Shown: positions 1 through 12,905, numbered from the stretch's first letter. The stretch: DNA of 64,000 bases from Angiostrongylus vasorum (GCA_018806985.1 JADANN010000013.1:248001-312000), one strand, 5' to 3'. Translations and numbers: made by a program. The notes: a model not told the origin generated them from the sequence alone.

Positions 1-79
1 GGATAATTTCAGTCCAGAGGAGGACGTTACGCACGGTCATCTTGCCACCCTCACACATAATATCTAGCTGGATAACTCA

Positions 80-380
80 GGTCAGATCTTCGAAACCTAT
101 CCCATCTTTGGGATCCAGGAGAGTGTACACAGACAGGGGAAATAGGGATTGGCCGGTGACATAAAAGAAGAACAGATACAGGTGAATGAAAAGAATAGTA
201 GAGTGCACTCCAAGCGAATGCAAGCGTCCTTAAATCATCTAAACGGTCAGTGATCGTGCTCACAGCTAATGCCAACCGTCTGCATTCGCAGATAAAAAAC
301 AATTTTAGCAATTCGGAATAGGCCTCACGTAGATTATCATGTTCGAAACGGACCACCACCACGGACGTCGATTGCATAGT
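80..380 (+). mobile_element. RTE-type retrotransposon 3' relic
   Basis: Degenerate copy of the 3' coding end of an RTE-like non-LTR retrotransposon. It matches, with many changes, the copy at 11640-12060: 'agatcttcgaaacctatc', a stretch around 'ccaagcgaatgcaagcgtcc' and a terminal part rich in CCACCACC. Stops and indels interrupt every frame, so it is not functional. The antisense 108-residue open frame here is a shadow of this relic. Confidence 0.55.
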
Positions 381-1168
381 AACTATTTCTTAAATAGTTC
401 CTATTCTCTACAATATCACATGTGTCCTATACTATCTATTTACTTATAACTATCTTAAGTCTATTCATTCATAATATATGTCTTTATACCGTTTCGACAT
501 GTAGCTTCGATAAAAATCTCTGGCATACCGCCTCATGTGATGTACTTCTCCACATGTACCATGTCATGACCTGGGTCAGCACTGTCTCTGACTCCCTCTG
601 TGAAGCCCTACCCATTGCGGACAGAATATAAGGAGCACCAGTAGCCATAGATAGTAGTGTGTCTGTCTTCCAGTCTACCAGTGCCTGGGTTCCAACGCTC
701 AGTGCTCGTCTTCCGATCTTCCAGTGTTCATCCAGTCTCTCAGTTCCTCAGTGCTCCAACTCCAGTGTCCGCTTAGCTTCCTATAATTGTATCACTTGTT
801 CTCATTTCAGTCTCGCTCATATTCATCCAGTTAACCACATATCGTCACATACTACATATTATTATTGTACTGTTGTTATTGCTATAAACTGTTGTAACCC
901 AGACTCGATGTTGTTCACGGCAGTTACGGAGAAAATGTCCCGCGTGGCGAATTCATACAAAGTCGAGCATTCCACGTACAGTTGGCGGACAAAAGACAAA
1001 TCCGACCAACTCCCTAATCCACTGGCCAACTGGCACAGATTGCGCGATAAAGAAAAAGGATCGGAATTAGGCTGGGGGCTCGCATCAGCAGTGAAGGCGG
1101 ACCACTTAAGTATCCAGGTAAGTACAAATCATGATATAAACTTACAGTTTATCAAAACGGTGGACACA
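381..1168. other. Unassigned region with a long unsupported ORF
   Basis: No recognised gene. A 217-codon open frame (659-1312, +) spans this stretch and the tandem repeat after it, but its predicted protein is low-complexity at the start, resembles no family I know and runs through the duplicated repeat. A TATAA-like string lies near 627. The layout (TATA-like box, then an open frame after 900) could be an LTR and the start of a gag gene, but no matching second LTR was found. Confidence 0.25.
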
Positions 1169-1326
1169 GATTTACCATTCCAGGTAGTAGTAGTGTACCT
1201 TTCAATGAACTTCGTCGGGACAAACCTGGTTGATCGCGTAGTTGTTAGATTTACCATTCCAGGTTGTAGTAGTATACTTTTCAATGAACTTCGCCGGGAC
1301 AAACCTGGTTGATCGCATAGTAACCA
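1169..1326. repeat. Two-copy tandem repeat, 79-bp unit
   Basis: Two adjacent units of about 79 bp (1169-1247 and 1248-1326), each starting 'gatttaccattccagg' and each containing 'gggacaaacctggttgatcg'. They differ at only a handful of positions, so the duplication is fairly recent. Confidence 0.85.
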
Positions 1327-1329
1327 TAG

Positions 1330-2200
1330 AATGGCTTAGAAGTAACCATCGATTTTTTAGCTAAACTTGGTTAATAATTCTTGAACTAACACAAGACTAA
1401 GAATGACACTTCTGAGAGCTTTCTATAACTTCAGAATCCGTTAAAAATAGTCTATGCCATCGCGAAATCTCTGTCATAATGACGCATGCTTTAGTGGTTG
1501 GTCTTCCTGCAGAATGTCCTTTCCTTAGCAGAATAGCCATTAGCAGGTTCCGCAGCAGACTCGTTAGAATTTCGCTTTGGTGGTAGAACATCGTTCGAAT
1601 CTCGGGCATTGTTTGTATTTCGTGGTTTACAACTCTAAATAAGTTCGGTCTGTTTCCAACGTTGCGCCTCTGTTTGTGCCACTGATCACACGTCAAGCTT
1701 CAACAGAAAGAATTTGGTGCACTTCTCCTACAGAAAAAACTCGTGATCTATGTGGTACGTAGTTTTTGAGAGGAAGATGATGAGGTACAAAATCTCCTTT
1801 ATTATTTTCATACAACATGGAGATGTTTTAGAAATCTGTCTTCTTGAACGAAACCGATAGTGAAATACATTCACGAAAGTTCAGCTCATGTATAGGCCTA
1901 GGCGGATGCAGTTTTTTAGGTTTTTTCTCCTGAATGTTTTCCACGGTTTCTCATTAACCTTTCTCGTATGGAGTTCCCTAAGTGAACTAGTTGTTAGGCT
2001 ACGTGATTAACAAGCAGCTGCTTTCGGATAATCAATAACCCGCATATGTGGTGCCGAACTAACTTATGTTGTCCATTTACAAGTAACAATACTCATGTAT
2101 ACATCCTTCGGTGTGCTTGCGTGGATGCAAATTACAATCAAGCGAGTGTGTAGACATTAGGCTTTATGTTACCTCCAGAAACTAAGCGACTAGTTTATTC
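1330..2200. other. No feature recognised
   Basis: AT-rich sequence. A 99-codon frame on the minus strand (1696-1397) shows no recognisable domain or splice context. I see nothing else to support. Confidence 0.4.
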
Positions 2201-2219
2201 TGAAAGTGTAGGACAAGTT

Positions 2220-2965
2220 AACTACAAGTCATCTACCAAGTAACCTGGGGCTGAATTCAATAACTGAAAAGTCGAACAAGCTCGACAAACGGATGCAGCA
2301 GGAAATAAATGAAAATCCAAAAAATTGTCGTTCTGAGGTATCGTAGAACCAGAGCGACTCCCGTTTCTAGACCGTTTGTGACGTATGACTGAAAATGGAT
2401 TCTCTAAGATAATCGGCAACGGTCGACTCGGTAGCTGGATCGCAATGAAGCTTGCAGCACTTCCGAAAAAGAAGGTGATGGTTAGCGGTTTGGTGGTTTG
2501 CTACTGGTTTAATCCATCACGGCTTCTTAAATCCGGGTAGAACCATTACGATGAAGTAGTAGGTTTAGCAATGTGACGAAGTGCACCAGAAATCGCAACG
2601 GATGAGCCTCTCATTGGTCAACAGAAAGGCACCAGTCTTTCTCTACAATGACGCGCGGCCATGTGTGGCGCTAGCGATTCTGCAGAAGCTTAACGAGCTG
2701 TGCTTCGCAACTTTACATCACCCATCATATTCTCCACATCTCTCGCCCACCGTCCACCACTTCGTCAACAATCTCGGCAATTTCTCTGAAAGAAGTGTTA
2801 AGAAACCAAGCCGAGACCGAAACCGCCCTCAACTACTTTATCGCCTCAGAAGACAAGAATTTCAAGCAAGCGCTGTAAATGTTTGTTCCTTGTTTGCAAA
2901 ATTCCTTAGATTCTGCTGGTTATTATTCCAGTCGATAACGTTTGCACAAAATCTTACTTAAAACT
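2220..2965 (+). mobile_element. mariner-family transposase relic
   Basis: Broken mariner (IS630-Tc1-mariner superfamily) transposase. Conceptual translation, with frame changes, gives blocks like the catalytic and C-terminal part of the family: a region like 'ERLPFLDR' near 2355, a 'KKKVMVSGLVV'-like block near 2470, and a longer frame 2581-2961 with 'LVNRKAPVFLYNDARP' followed by 'LHHPSYSPHLSPT'. This last block matches the conserved mariner region around the second catalytic Asp and the YSPDLSP motif. Stops and indels lie between the blocks and the N-terminal helix-turn-helix part was not found, so the copy is dead. Terminal inverted repeats were not delimited. Confidence 0.85.
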
Positions 2966-3029
2966 TTGGCGTGAAAAAAGCTGTGAATAAAGAGTTAAAC
3001 ATTGTGATTTCAACTATAGCCTCAGCTTA

Positions 3030-3145
3030 ACTGGAGTCACTAGGCCAGATATGCATCCAGTCACCTCCAAACGATGCTTAATGAAATCGAATGCATGGCG
3101 CATCACCCAGGGATTGATGAACGCCGAGAACTTTATCCTTTTCCC
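3030..3145 (+). repeat. SINE-A, 3' fragment
   Basis: Matches the 3' third of SINE-A: 'ggccagatatgcatccagtc', 'atgcttaatgaaatcgaatg', then a gagaactttatccttttcc-like end. The tRNA-like head is missing. Confidence 0.8.
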
Positions 3146-4560
3146 TTTTTTTCTCCTGTCTGCACGATAGTTCGGGCAGGACAGGAATTGTCGTTTGGAA
3201 TTTGCCTCAGTAAAAATTTCCCGATCATCCAACAAGGATGGAATAATCATAATAACCGAGATAAAATGAGCAAAACATAACAATTTATAGAAGTCTTTAT
3301 TTCAATAGTGGGAACCGAATCCACGGCTCCACCAGCAATTAGAAGTGTGGATCACTTCGTGAGTTTAGTCAAGCGATTTTAGTAAGTTGCTGTGAACTAA
3401 GTCGGTGTTTTTTCTTTCGTTTCCATTTCAGAACGGAAATCTCAAATTCATCTTTCTCTTTGATCGATTTCAGAAGTGCGTTCTGATAGAAGTCGTGGAC
3501 GATGTTTAGTGGAACCTTGGGTGGTCTCGTCGTTAATATTGTTTCTTTTTACTTTTTTGCAATCCTGTTTGCTGTTTCGTTATCGTCAACGAGGTGAGCA
3601 CCAGTACATCTCATTCGTTCCAATCTATTAAGAACCAATCAGTCGATTAGATCACCAGCTCTGATCGCACACAGGTCGATTTTGGTGAAATTTCACGTGT
3701 GGTAGAGTGCACTGAATAAATGAGGAGATCCTAGTAGACTTCACGGAGTCCCAAGGAAACTCGATCACCAGAGTTGTTAACGAAGAGTTCTCGGCCAACA
3801 GAAACGTTGCGCTCTTCGTTTTCATTGGTCGCGAGCAATGCTCATTTGGATAAATGAATCCTGACTTGTGACGATGACGAATGAAGAGTTCGTTGGTGGT
3901 CGAATGAGTCATCTCTAACTGGCGAAGACAGAATGGACTTATGCGGCTGATAGAAAGTTTACGAGTGACAATTAAAGAAAGAGGAACGACGGGACTGTCA
4001 CGAAGGTCTGGACAAATTCTTTGCACTCTTTTCGTTGCGTCATTGGCTCTTCTATAGGTGAACGATATGAGTGATGTTGTTATTTCAAGTCGTCTTCACT
4101 GTTGTTAGCGCTCTTTGTGAACGAAGTAATAATGATAGTAAAATACACCGTGATAAAATAAACTATCGTCAATGGTTTATAATCGCTTGTTATTCCCCAT
4201 AATCTTTTCTGCTTTCTGTAGAAATGAATCAGTTTGTCACATTACCACTGTGACAATGACGTATATTTTTCCGAAGTTTCTTCTCCTGATGTCCCAAGAA
4301 ATCCGTCCCAGGGCTTCCCAAACTCGCTACCACGGCCACTCGGTCCCGGTCCGTGTCGCCAGAAAGGAGGATTATTTGCCAGCCTATGACTAGGTTGCTA
4401 CCGGAACGATAGTTATACCTACCATTAGCTTGTTCTTAACTGGGGTTGCCAAGATGGGGAATGTCGTGCTCCTTAGCCTTTCCTGTAATAGTTAAGAAAC
4501 TATTTGCCTTAATGACGTTCTTAACCTTTTTATTTACTGCCTACCCCTTTCTTTATTGGC
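3146..4560. other. No feature recognised
   Basis: Open frames here (for example 4026-3652 on the minus strand) lack recognisable domains or convincing splice contexts. Nothing else seen. Confidence 0.4.
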
Positions 4561-4564
4561 AAGA

Positions 4565-4740
4565 TATGTTGCGAAATATAACTTCTATGATGCTGAGATA
4601 TTTGCAAAACTCCGGACCACAGATATCTGTGGTGGGTATCAAACACGGTATTTGCCTCTTCGGGGTCTAACGCGTACACCACCACACCGTATGGGTCCTT
4701 CGTTTCACCTGCCTCTCAGCTAGTTTTCTACCCCAGCATC
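4565..4740 (-). repeat. SINE-B copy
   Basis: Reverse-oriented SINE-B: it begins with the reverse complement of the 3' domain ('gctgagatatttgcaaaact', 'ccggacc') and ends with the 'ccttcgtttc' head region. The tRNA-like B- and A-box area lies between about 4645 and 4700. Confidence 0.8.
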
Positions 4741-4887
4741 ATTGTGGTAATAAAGTTTATTCTGAACTGAGATATGCCACTTTAAAAATACAGGTTGAAA
4801 TTCGACATTAATTTCGGAAAGACCTAATACTTGCAAAGTAGGATTATTCCGCCCACTATATTTAATACAGGAAAAGTGCGTCTCACG

Positions 4888-5255
4888 CTCCTAATGGTTT
4901 ACCACCTCATCGCGGTTGGAAGATGTTCCTGGATACCGACTGCGATGTAGAACAACGGTTCATCACCCCAGTAGGGCCTCCCAAGCTGAGAAGGAGCCCG
5001 TCGTTTCCATCCGGAATCCCAGTTAAGTGTAAACCAGTATCAGGAATCAATCCTGGTAGCAAACTAGTTGCATGGCAGCAAATCTCACTTTGGTCCACCT
5101 GGAGTAACGACTGCCCATGGTGGTGTCGACCTCAGGAAGACATCAGTTTAGCTGACATTGGGGCTCCAACGAACCACAATAGATAAACCAGCAAATTCTC
5201 GGAGAACAGAAATTGTGCTGGGTCCCGCACAACCAGTGAAGACGAGACATTCAGT
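4888..5255 (-). repeat. Rep-1 copy (about 370 bp retroposon)
   Basis: Starts 'ctcctaatggtttaccacct' and ends with the 'aaccagtgaagacgagacat' region plus a degraded 'gtccaaataagt' tail. Strand here follows the convention that the plus orientation starts with the 'acttgg' tail. The two overlapping open frames on opposite strands are shadows of this repeat. Confidence 0.85.
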
Positions 5256-7100
5256 GTCCAAATAAGTAAGGAAGTGAAGTGTATCTTATACATTTAAGAC
5301 AAAACATGACTGTTTTTTGACTGTGTAAAGTTGTTTCCAATCTTATAGTTGAATCGAATCACATTGGCAGTGATCGTAGTTAATAGGTAAGGGTTACACT
5401 ACTCATAAAGGGGGCGTTACATTCTATTCATTCATTCATTACAGTCTCGGGAAATGGTCAACGTCCGTGTGGGTGCTTGCTGTTGAGCGAATCCCAATCC
5501 GGCGGTAGTCTTCTGTCTTCTTGAAGAGTGAGCTCCTTTCCATGATGCGAGTTGGAAAAACGAGTCCAGCATGACGGCTACTATTCCAGTTTCGATCACC
5601 TACTCCAAATATCGCAATCCATGATTCTTCCTCAACTGTGATTTTATTTTTGAAGTGTATAACAAAATATGTGTATACTTGTAAGGAGATATTGTTCACG
5701 ATTCCTCTAGCCAGTCATAGAACACAACGACTATCCAGCTTCCCGTGTCTGGTGACTGATGTAGTCATACTGTTTTGTTGGAAAGGTTGCATATGAAGGA
5801 TGATAGCCAGAAGTGGTACAAAATGACCTCATATGAGTCAACTTGATGCTTAGCAGAAATGTTCCTGGCAATGCCAAAATATTTGGTGACCAGACCAAAA
5901 CTTTTGATGGTTTGGCAGCTGGTGACCACGCAGTGAAAAGGAAGGCGTCGTCATTATCAAGCTGATCTATACCATTTTTTTCACCTTGTTCTTCTGTAGG
6001 AGCCACGATCTGGAACTGGATGAGATCTGCAAGGTTGAGGTTGGACCAACGCTTTATCTAAGTTACGCACGAATTCTTGTTGAATTCGCATATTTCCGAC
6101 GATTATGAGAATGGATTTATTTAACAACAGTATAGAACATGGGAGTGTGTAGCGCTGTGGGTAGACCTATCGTGCAATACGGAAGTAATCTCTGATTGGA
6201 ATCGGGGTTCTGGCCTGCAAGACCCTTATCCCACAGGATCAGCAAATTCGTACCAGACTTGTATGAGAGGGCAAATAGACTGATATAATACATCGATATA
6301 CTAACGCAAGTCATTGTATGAATCAAATATGGATTCAATCACCACATTGGTGCTACGAATGGAATAAAATTCATGGTAGATCTTTGGAGAACAAGTTAGT
6401 GCCACCCGTTTCGCGCTCTACCCTTCTACTGCAAGACAACTAACAATGAAACGTTTACGCGCTCTAGTCCCGAAATTTGACCTCCATACAAGGAGCTCTT
6501 TCCCGCGTTTCAAATTTTGTTCATCCATACATACTTTTTTCCATTCTATCTTAACATACGGCGTTATCAACATGGTCTACCAACCCAATTTTCTCTTTGT
6601 GTTTAAATCAAATCTGTATTCGTTCAGCCTAACAAATGTATCGTTTTCATAGAACCTACACTTACAGACAACCTTTGATTCAACATAGTTATTATCAGCA
6701 CAGTGCGTTGGACATGTGCGGCTTCCGTGATTACGGCACACACAGAATGACGACAAATTTCGATCGGTTTCTTCGGTGGCGTGCGGCGAACTTCCTTGTG
6801 TGGTCCGGATTTGTTTGTTGTTGAGTGTATGGTCTTGTTTCATTTATGATTAGGTTTCTTCTAAGTCCTAAAGCCGTTTAAAAAAAATTGATGCGCTTTT
6901 TTCGTCAATCATGGATGTGTAGAACTCCATTCATTCGCAGATAGAACCATCAAGATAACTTCCAATTATTGTATTATATTTGAGTGCATAAATAGTTGTA
7001 GAGCTGTCCGCATTCCCTTTCCATGAAGTACACCTTATCGTCAGCTGAATGGTTGTCGAAACTACTACTATCATATTTAGTCGGATCCATTGTCTGTTGC
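5256..7100. other. No gene recognised upstream of the ARGLU1-like gene
   Basis: Short frames only, none with a recognisable domain. No strong repeat match was seen. The part next to 7100 presumably holds the promoter of the downstream gene, but no motif is distinctive. Confidence 0.4.
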
Positions 7101-7102
7101 AG
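7101..7102 (+). promoter_or_regulatory. Probable trans-splice acceptor of the ARGLU1-like gene
   Basis: A 'tctgttgcag' acceptor ends 9 nt before the ATG at 7112, with no recognisable upstream coding exon. This is the usual layout of a spliced-leader site in nematodes. Confidence 0.5.
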
Positions 7103-7111
7103 TGTTTCGAA

Positions 7112-9987
7112 ATGGGTCGCTCGAGATCACGATCACCACGTAGGGACCGCAATGACCGGAACGATGATCGCAAGAAGAAGGACAAGAAGCGGCGACGGCG
7201 AGACGACTCCAGCGACACTTCAGAATCGCACAAACTTGGCAGTATTCTGAAAGAACGCTCACGGAGGAGTCGCAGTGTAAGCCGAGACCGCGATAGAGAT
7301 CGAGACAGGGATCGCGACCGCGACCGCGACAGGGACAGGGAGAAGGATCGTGACAAGAGGAGGTACGTGTTTTTTTAATGTTGTTCGAAGCTTGGACTTA
7401 CTAAGGTGGATTTAAACACCCCCTTAAGGTATAACCACAACGACCTGTTCTCTACGGTCTGCGGTGGAATCAACCCCACTATGACCTCTTCCGGGGCTGA
7501 CATGTTGACCACCGCGCCGTGGGGGTCTTTCGTTTCGCTTTGCTGATAGCACCTATAAGTTAAAAACACGGCTGAGAGAAAGGCGAATCGAAGACACAAC
7601 GTATTTGAGGCAGGTTCTAACGAATAGTTGTAGACTCTAAATTGGTGTATTATAACAAAGTACAATTGTAAATACAACTAGATGAAGGCATTGCTCTCAA
7701 CAATGTGCTACCTTTCTCGGGGCAATGTATTTTTTACCAGTGGCCGGGTAGTGGATTGTTTTGCTAGTTTCCTTGCTTCTAGAACGTGAAAGCGTGGTCG
7801 TAGCCTGCTTTAACCTATCAACAGTGAACGATTTGGCATACGTTACAAATGTACCAGAGAACTGGCCAAGTCAGAATAATTTATATACGTAAACCCATCC
7901 CATGGAGCTGAACTATTTCTAGATAAAAGGAAATTGTTAACATCCAAGTTTTTTATACATTTCAGTCCGCGTTTTTTGTATTCTAGGACCAGTGTAGTAA
8001 TTTTTGCAAGCTAACGGTTATCCATCATCAAGTTCATAGGTAGAACAAGTAAAGAAGATTGTGGTTTGCTTTCGCTGTTCTCAAACCGTGCGTTATTTCA
8101 GTTGTTATGCTCTGATTACTAGTAAATCGTCAGCTCATTCCTATCACTTTAGAATAGAAGAGGGTGAAAAAAATTGTTATTTGCCAAACGGAATGATCAG
8201 GCAGGTAGTGTACCGTTTGATAATAATAGTAGTAATAATAATAAAGGATAATGCTGTCGGCGTTGATCAATTCCTGAGAGGTGCACCAAGCATTCGATTT
8301 CATTAAGCATCGCTGGAGGTGTTTGAATGCATATCTGGCGATTACAATGACGTGCGGTGGCATGCCGATGTATCAAGCCAGTGCTGTTATCCTCCCAAAT
8401 AACTCTGGTACCAGTTTGCCGACCCGGAGGGATGGAAGGCTTAATGAGCCTAAGGCGCGGGTATCAATCCCTATCTGTATTCCACTGCGCCTCCTTTCAC
8501 TGAGCTACACACGCTCTGTTCTGTTTGATAAGTTATGAATTAGTTGGCAGGACTATAACACTTCATCCACTTAGTTTTTTTGTTTCGAGATATCTGTCAA
8601 GCCTTGAATATCTTCTTATTAACGTTGTTTACAGATATTTGTTTACAGACTGTTCGAGAAAAATTGTTTTCGAAGTAAAGCCTTAGTGATTTATAGCGTC
8701 TCGTTTCAGTAGCTTCCAAGAAATTCGTGTAATATAGAGTCACAACAACTTAAATCCCCCTGTAGGGAGTGATGACACTGACAAGCTGATTACACCCATA
8801 TTCTTGCTTTTAGGCCTATAATATCTTCCGAAGTGGAGCGAGAGCTCACTGGCACTTTTGATATCTCCAGTATATCAACGGAAGCACGAGAATGGCTTGA
8901 AGAGAGGATAGCTGAGCAGGTAGAGTATCGTCGTTTTCACACTGGTTCCGTTACGCCCGCTGTCTTCTCCGCGTTATTGGCAGTTAGTTAGCGCTTCATC
9001 TAGTTACTATTTAAAAGTTGTAGTTCTTGATTCTAAACTTTTACAACCACAAATCACTTATTGTTGATTGGTAAATCATATTTGTCGTTATAGGGTAGCT
9101 AGAGAATTCCAGAAATTCGCAGTCAATTTGACCGTAGTTAGAAGATACAAACAAATAAGGTGTGTGGTTCACCGCCTCTACTCAAGCGATGTTCCACTAA
9201 CAATCGCAGGATATTGCGCGCCCATTTCAGTTAGCAAAAATATTGTAGCGAGTGCCTTTTTCATCTCTTCATCCGTTTTCCACATCGATTGAGACTTGAT
9301 TTTATACTATTATCGTGAAACAATTGTCCATGTCGATGGAATGTGACGGTATTCCGACGCAACTTATTGGAATTTCTTACAGGTATTCTGTTATTTTACG
9401 CAGAGGTTTGGTGAAAGCATGTTGCAATCGTTTTTATTCTAATGGAAGTCTTTTTCTCGTAAAAGCGCTTGGGCGATTCGCTTGCTAAACACAAAAGTCT
9501 TACAATTATAAGTTAACGTTAATAGATTCATTTTCTGATATATAGTAGTTTTTTGACGATTATTAATGAAGGTAAGCATGTCACAATATAGGTACGGTTT
9601 CAGGTCCTCGAAAGGGTGAAGAAGTTGGAGGAGGCGATGACTGAGAGCCAAAAAAGGGCAAGGGCCGAAGTCGAATCTCGGTTAAGGGCACAGATCCTTG
9701 GTGAAATGGAAGAAGAAATGGCTTCCATACGAAGAAGAGAAGAAGCATCGCGGGCAAAATGTTCTGCACTCGAAAAAGAATTGGAAGAGAAAGTCCGACA
9801 AGCCGATGAAAGCGAGAAAAGGTTCAACGAGGAGCGGCTTGCGATGCTGGCTGAGCGAAGTGCGTTGGAGCGTGAACGTCAGGAAGTGCTCAGAGAAAAG
9901 ACCGCCCTTCAGAAGCACGAGCAGCTTGCGATCATCAACAAAGGTGGAGCAGTCAGGCCGCCGATCAAGTTTTCTTTTGGAAAGTAA
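7112..9987 (+). CDS. ARGLU1: ARGLU1-like arginine/glutamate-rich protein
   Basis: Nuclear cofactor family linked to pre-mRNA splicing and Mediator-dependent transcription in animals. Three exons with matching phases: 7112-7362, 8814-8919 and 9604-9987 (TAA), giving about 246 residues; human ARGLU1 has 273. The N-terminus is RS-rich ('MGRSRSRSPRRDRND'), then a run of Asp-Arg dipeptides. The middle reads 'STEAREWLEERIAEQ'. The C-terminal half is one long Glu/Arg-rich coiled coil ending 'RPPIKFSFGK', which matches the conserved ARGLU1 tail. The start was chosen because it follows a strong acceptor by 9 nt and begins the RS domain. Intron 1 carries degraded SINE-B and SINE-A copies. Identity rests on domain order and the tail motif. 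Confidence 0.88.
7405..7600 (-). repeat. Degraded SINE-B in ARGLU1-like intron 1
   Basis: Old reverse copy: 'ggtctgcggtggaatcaacc' and 'tttcgtttcgctttgctgat' correspond to the B-box and head regions of SINE-B. It lies within the intron 7363-8813. Confidence 0.65.
8238..8530 (-). repeat. SINE-A copy in ARGLU1-like intron 1
   Basis: Reverse SINE-A with a short (taa)n tract where its tail meets the flank. 'gtttgataa' occurs on both sides (about 8214 and 8523), consistent with a 9-bp target-site duplication. Confidence 0.85.
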
Positions 9988-11450
9988 CCTCACTTGTTTG
10001 ATCCCATTTCTCTTTCATATTGTTTCGTTACTGTTACTTTTGATGGTGGATAGTGTGTAATTGTACATTTCGTGTTTTAAAATGGTTAAAAACATTGTGT
10101 CATTTTTTACATTCTTTTGTCATAACTGAATGTCTGGAATAGCAAAGTGGTGTTAAATTTCAGAAAAAGCTGCACTTAGGTTGAAATGAAGCATTGGGTT
10201 AGAATGTGATTCTTATGCTTGGAAAGATAAGTGTTGTTAGTTGCATGATAACCGTGATAATTGTTGTAATTGAATTTAGAACTTCGATTTGAGCTAGGGA
10301 TCGGACCATTCAGTAAATAAGCAGTAAGGTTTGGAGTGAGTTCTATCATCAAGTTCCGTTGTGGTCCTCCACACAAAGTTGGTGATGACTATCTGAACAC
10401 AACGGTTGTTGTTGCACCTCTTTTGACGCTGCGGTGTTTATTTTTACTCCTTAATCCCAGTATCGGTAGGGAAGCAGTGACGCTTACTGTTCCTTAGATA
10501 GCCACCGTGATTTTTTTGTGGAGGTCCATAACCTTAGTTCACCGTATGTCAAAAGCTGAGGTATTACTTGCAGCGAATAGGTGAAATTCCACGGACATTT
10601 GTTGAATTCCGTTGGCGTAAAGTTTTTACAGGATTCACTGTATAACCTACTTAATTTGAGTTGTTTTACAACAGCATTTTTAGATTACGTATTCTAGATC
10701 TTGTGATCTCATCTTTCGAACTAGACCTTTTAAACTGTAGTTAAACAAGACATTAAGTGTTTCGTCGCTTAGTCTATGGGACGTAGTTGTGCCTTAAAAA
10801 CCTGGGGAAATCTGGTGGCTCACTGCCATCACTCTAGTTTAGTACTGTAAGTTTCAAGCCAAGTCAGTAATTGCTGAGCGTTTCGAGTGTGGGATATAAA
10901 TATTTAAACAAATGCAATCCTATCAGCGCTCGTCGACCAGGGAGTGGAGCCGTCCCGTATACGAACACTAGCTGACTCTACCTATGTCACAATACTCATA
11001 GGAAAAGAAATCCGATAAGATGAGACAGTGTCACCGAAACTGTATAACTGAGCTGAAACAAAGTTTGTACAAAGACTTTTACTCGGCTAACGTTTAGGCG
11101 CCTTCACCTTCCCCCAGAGCCGTGTTGATCCGACTCGGTCGTTCATAGGTGGTCGTTGTCGCGATGTTGGTGTTTATTGTCACATCGAGTCGAATCCAGT
11201 GGAGGAAGGACCGCTCGAATGGAGAACTTCGGTTCCTATGATATCAATCACTAAGGATTTTTGCTGCCGCACTGCTGTCGACAATGATGTCAATTGATTG
11301 GGATTAAAAGGCATACGCATTGATGGAAAATTTTTATCAAATCATTTCATGGATAACATCCTTTCGAGACGTCTGAATGGTTCTCTGATTACAGAGATTA
11401 GCTCGTACTGCAACTTCGACGTTCAATGAACACGCAGAACAATATGAAGG
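9988..11450. other. 3' flank of the ARGLU1-like gene; no other gene seen
   Basis: Starts with a T-rich probable 3' UTR. No further coding or repeat match is convincing up to the retrotransposon relic at 11455. Confidence 0.4.
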
Positions 11451-11454
11451 AGGA

Positions 11455-12060
11455 ATTAGACAGAGGAAGAACAGCAGCATGGGCAGCGTTCCGGTCTCTC
11501 AAAGAAGCCACCAACCAAGCAAAGGACCCGGAAATCTACGCCCACCTTTCGATTCAACAGTCCTTCTAGCACTCTGTTATGCTGCAGAGACGTGGGTTGA
11601 TACTTCGACGACGTCAAAAAATCTGCGCACCACCAAAAAAAGCGCTTGAGCGATTTTTTTTTGAAATTTAACGGACACTTACAAGGTCCAGGCGGAATGT
11701 GCAGCTCAGATCTACGAAACATATTTCATATTCGGGACCCAGGAGTATACACTTTGATGACGAAACATAAGTGGGTTGATCATGTAGTACGAAGAACACG
11801 TTATAGATGGACAAAAAGAATAGCGGAGAGGACTCCAGCAGAATGCAAGCGTCCTCTTAGAAAACCACCCAGGCGATGAGTGGACGTGTTCGTCGTCAAC
11901 GTGGAAGATCTGCATTGGCAGATGGGAACGATTTTAGGGATTCAGAACGGGCCTCGCGGAGGTCACCATATTCGAAGCAGGCTACCACTATGGAAGGCCA
12001 TTGCGCGAGAGAGAGACGGATGGAAATTGCGCTGGAGCTCCTACCACTAGTGAAGACGAG
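11455..12060 (+). mobile_element. RTE-type retrotransposon 3' relic
   Basis: C-terminal part of an RTE-like polyprotein across frameshifts. It includes 'PFDSTVLLALCYAAETWVDT' (about 11540), 'KHKWVDHVVRRTRYRWTKRI' followed by 'ECKRPLRKPPRR' (about 11765-11875), and the terminal part near 12000. Same subfamily as the relic ending at 37010. Truncated at the 5' end and not functional. Confidence 0.85.
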
Positions 12061-12905
12061 CCATCCAAGCATCCAAGTAGGGAAGATGTTGATATTTAGT
12101 CTTGCTGCCTTTTTGTGGTAAATTCGAATATGGCGAGCAATACTTTAGTAATTCTAAAGTGCTGAGGTTTTACGGAATTTGTCTGTTTCCCAGATTTTAT
12201 CTGGATTTGAACTATGCTCAGGAATAATCACTGTTTTGTGGCAATCTCGCTGCTAAGGAACAAAACACCGGTCTACAAATACCGCTATCTAACTGTGGTC
12301 AGGTCCTAGGGTCGACCCTTTCAAGACTCTGGGAAGAAGTCTTACTAAACTAGCAAACTATGTGCAGAGGTACTTGTCCCAGCTTCAAAATAATGTCCGT
12401 TCGTTTCATTGTTGAGTTGCTCATATTATGAATTTCATCAGTTTTACTCGAATTCGTGGTTGTTCGCATGTTACATTGGAAATGTAAGCGTTATGCTATC
12501 TACTAAATTATTGAGGACAAATTAAAGTTGTACACTCCTCATACCAATAGCAGAATGTTTATATCCTGGATGTGTGGTACGAACACACATCGCATACTGT
12601 ACGTTTCACACAGCAAAGGTTAAACTGCCCAATTTTGAGTTTTACGCTCTAATGACAGCACCAGCAAGACCCGCCTAGCAAAGACCGAGCAGATACGAGC
12701 TGATTGAAGCAGATAGCTCAACACTATGTGGCACCGCATTTAAAGGAGTAAATCGGCTTTCAGAATCCTCACCTAATACCTGTTTTCGTGGGTTCACCTG
12801 ACAACTATAGCTTGCATATCAATTGTCGTGCCATAAAACTACAATTTCAAAACGACAATCACTCACAACCTTTCAAACTTTAAGCGGTAAATAGCTATAT
12901 ATTAC
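12061..12905. other. No feature recognised
   Basis: No open frame with a recognisable domain and no clear match to the repeat families of this window. Confidence 0.4.

Noticed and set aside
659..1312. 217-codon ORF as a gene
   Set aside because: No recognisable domain, and it runs through a tandem duplication; probably fortuitous or part of an unidentified element.
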